The notes under the pieces are model-generated. The model was given only the letters and a program-made list of their open reading frames with translations, made no database searches and was not told where the DNA came from. Below are positions 62,308 to 64,000 of a stretch of DNA of 64,000 bases, in pieces. Origin of the DNA: Diphasiastrum complanatum (taxonomy: Eukaryota; Streptophyta; Lycopodiopsida; Lycopodiales; Lycopodiaceae); assembly GCA_029204225.1 (NCBI GenBank), contig CM055110.1, forward strand, positions 18,223,501-18,287,500. The letters run 5' to 3'. Numbering within the stretch: position 1 is the stretch's first letter; each line of letters begins with the position of its first letter. Both the position numbers and the translations under genes were made by a program.

Positions 62308-64000
62308 TCAAATCTTCATACTTTTGTGTAGTTTTTTCAAATAAGTATGAACAAGTTTCAAGATGCTCATTACCAAATGGAATCGGTCTTGAGCATGAAT
62401 TCCAACATAAAAATTTTTGATCTTCAGATTTAGTAGGTTGTTACATCTGAGATGATGCTCCTTTGTTAGAGCCTTGGTGAAGTAATCTACTGCCTGTAAC
62501 TCTGTCCTGCAGTAAGCCAAAGAAATTTCCTTGCTTTGCACTTTCTCTCTAAGATAGTGATATCGATTTCGATATGCTTACTTTAAGAGTGGAATCTTGG
62601 ATTCAAAAATAGTGCAATGGCACTTTGATTGTCACAGTAGAGGGTCGTTGGATGTGACTGCATCATTTCGATATCTGCAAGCATGTTCCTCCGCCAAATT
62701 GCCTCCTTGGTGGCAGCTATGTATTCTGATTCTATGGGGGATAATGTTACTAAGGTCTGTTTCTAGCTGTTCCATGAAATTGGGCCTTGATTCAATGAGA
62801 ACACAAATCCAGAGGTCAATTTTCTTGTGTCGATATCTCCTGCCCAATCTACATCATGTAGCCCTTTAGAATGCTGGCAGATTGGTTGCCTCCATAGCAA
62901 ATGTAGAGGTGTTTTGTAGCTTGGACATACTTCGTGACTTTCATGAGAGCCTTTCAATGGACTGAACCTAGATCTAAAAGAAATTGGTTGAAAGACCTCA
63001 TTGAGTAAGCAAGGTTGGGTCGCATGTAGAGCATAACATACATCAATGAACCGATTATGGAGTGAAATGGATACTGCTTCATTTCCTCCTTCTCTGACTC
63101 GGATTTTGGATATTGCTCCTTTGACAGCTTCAAGATAGGGTCGAGTGGGAAGTGACCTGATTTGCACTCGGCCATTCCATATTTCTTCAACACATTGGTG
63201 AGGTATCTCTGATGGCTGATGAAAATCTGTATACTGGGTCGAATTCGAAAAATATGAATTTTGAGACAATAGTGTGCAAGACTCATATCTATCATCTTGT
63301 ATTCCTGTGCTAACAAGCATTTGGTATCTTTAACAAATTTAAATTGTTACTAAACAGTAATGAGTCATCAACATAAAGAATGATGATTATGAAGGAATCC
63401 GATACAAACTTAAAATAAACATTTGAGTCTGCCGAGTTTGGAATGAAACCACTCTCGATTAGAAATATATTTATTTTCCAGAAACCAGACTCTTGGAGAC
63501 TGTTTCAGACAATATAGAGCTTTTTGAATTTTACACACTAGGTGCTCCTTACCCTTTAGCTCATATCCTTCTAGCTAGGACATGTAGATCTCCTCTTCAA
63601 TGGTGCCATTGAGGAATGTAGTTTGGACGTCCATTTGGTGAACTTCAAAATTGGCTACAACTGCATAAGAAAGAAGTAAATGGATTGAAGCATGTTTTAC
63701 CACAGGACTGAAGGTTTTTGAATAATCCAGCTCTGGAATCTGGGAGAAGCCTTTCGCTACCAATCTGGCCTTGTATCGATTTATTTTCCCTTCAACATCA
63801 TACTTCACTTTGAACACCCACTTGCATGGGATCGTATTTCAATCCTTTGGCAGCTCAGTTACAGTCCACGTTTGATTCTCAATCAGAGAATTGAATTCTA
63901 CATCCATGGTTGCTTTCCACTGGTCATCATCAGGTGTTGACATTGCCTCATGAACTATGTTTGGTAATCAGAAAATAAAATGCTCCCCCTGTGCGGAAGA
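62308..64000 (-). pseudogene. Copia RT and RNase H relic, continuing past the right edge
   Basis: From the edge leftwards: FDSLIENQTW near 63880, [20 protein letters not shown] near 63750, [20 protein letters not shown] near 63600, a YVDD-type region near 63360 in a broken frame, then YHFC/YCLKIHIFRI, YGMAECKSGHFPLDP, SIIGSLMYVMLYMRPN. RNase H: WAGDIDTRKLTSGFVF, CDNQSAIALFLNPRFHS near 62600, and DYFTKALTKE near 62470. Stops and frameshifts throughout. It is the same family as the + strand relic at 17225-18650, with many identical blocks. Confidence 0.88.

Overview
This window is plant nuclear DNA. The evidence is two spliced plant-type genes with GT-AG introns (a SET-domain methyltransferase tail on the left and a complete 13-exon alpha/beta-hydrolase gene on the right), dense Ty1/copia and Ty3/gypsy LTR retrotransposons nested in one another, and long AG/TC and AT microsatellites. 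Nothing looks bacterial, plastid or mitochondrial, and I see no tRNA, rRNA or CRISPR array. The density of retroelements and their presence inside introns suggest a large, repeat-rich genome. I cannot name the species.

Layout. 1-900: edge fragments of retroelements and a 42-bp palindrome. 3272-4622: the last four exons of a SET-domain gene of the Rubisco-LSMT-like class on the + strand; its upstream exons are not visible. 4623-9798: no gene, with short tandem duplications and microsatellites. 9787-20280: decayed copia pieces on both strands (LTRs, gag, integrase, reverse transcriptase), one inserted into another at 18651. 20608-30334: a structurally complete Ty3/gypsy element on the - strand, with paired LTRs of about 821 bp, GATGT target duplications, a primer-binding site, a polypurine tract, gag, pol, and an extra sense ORF between integrase and the 3' LTR. 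30700-33100: LTR fragments and a decayed reading frame of unknown function. 35533-38638: a 3.1-kb copia element with AGGTT target duplications that keeps gag-protease but has lost integrase and RT. 38995-46115: a nested cluster in which two related copia elements lie head to head and split the RNase H region of an older copia element. 48933-57025: the alpha/beta-hydrolase gene on the - strand, with a solo LTR 16 bp from one splice donor and a foldback sequence in intron 1. 57026-64000: tandem repeats, a gypsy integrase relic, and a copia RT/RNase H relic running to the right edge.

The host genes are unrelated to each other. The rest is a record of insertion upon insertion: exact LTR termini, target duplications and split domains give the order of several events. 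Most reading frames carry stops and frameshifts; many of the stops could come from C-to-T change. The items most worth a second look are the extra ORF of the gypsy element, the shared CACACGTGTG palindrome in several LTR families, the solo LTR beside a hydrolase splice site, and the head-to-head copia pair.
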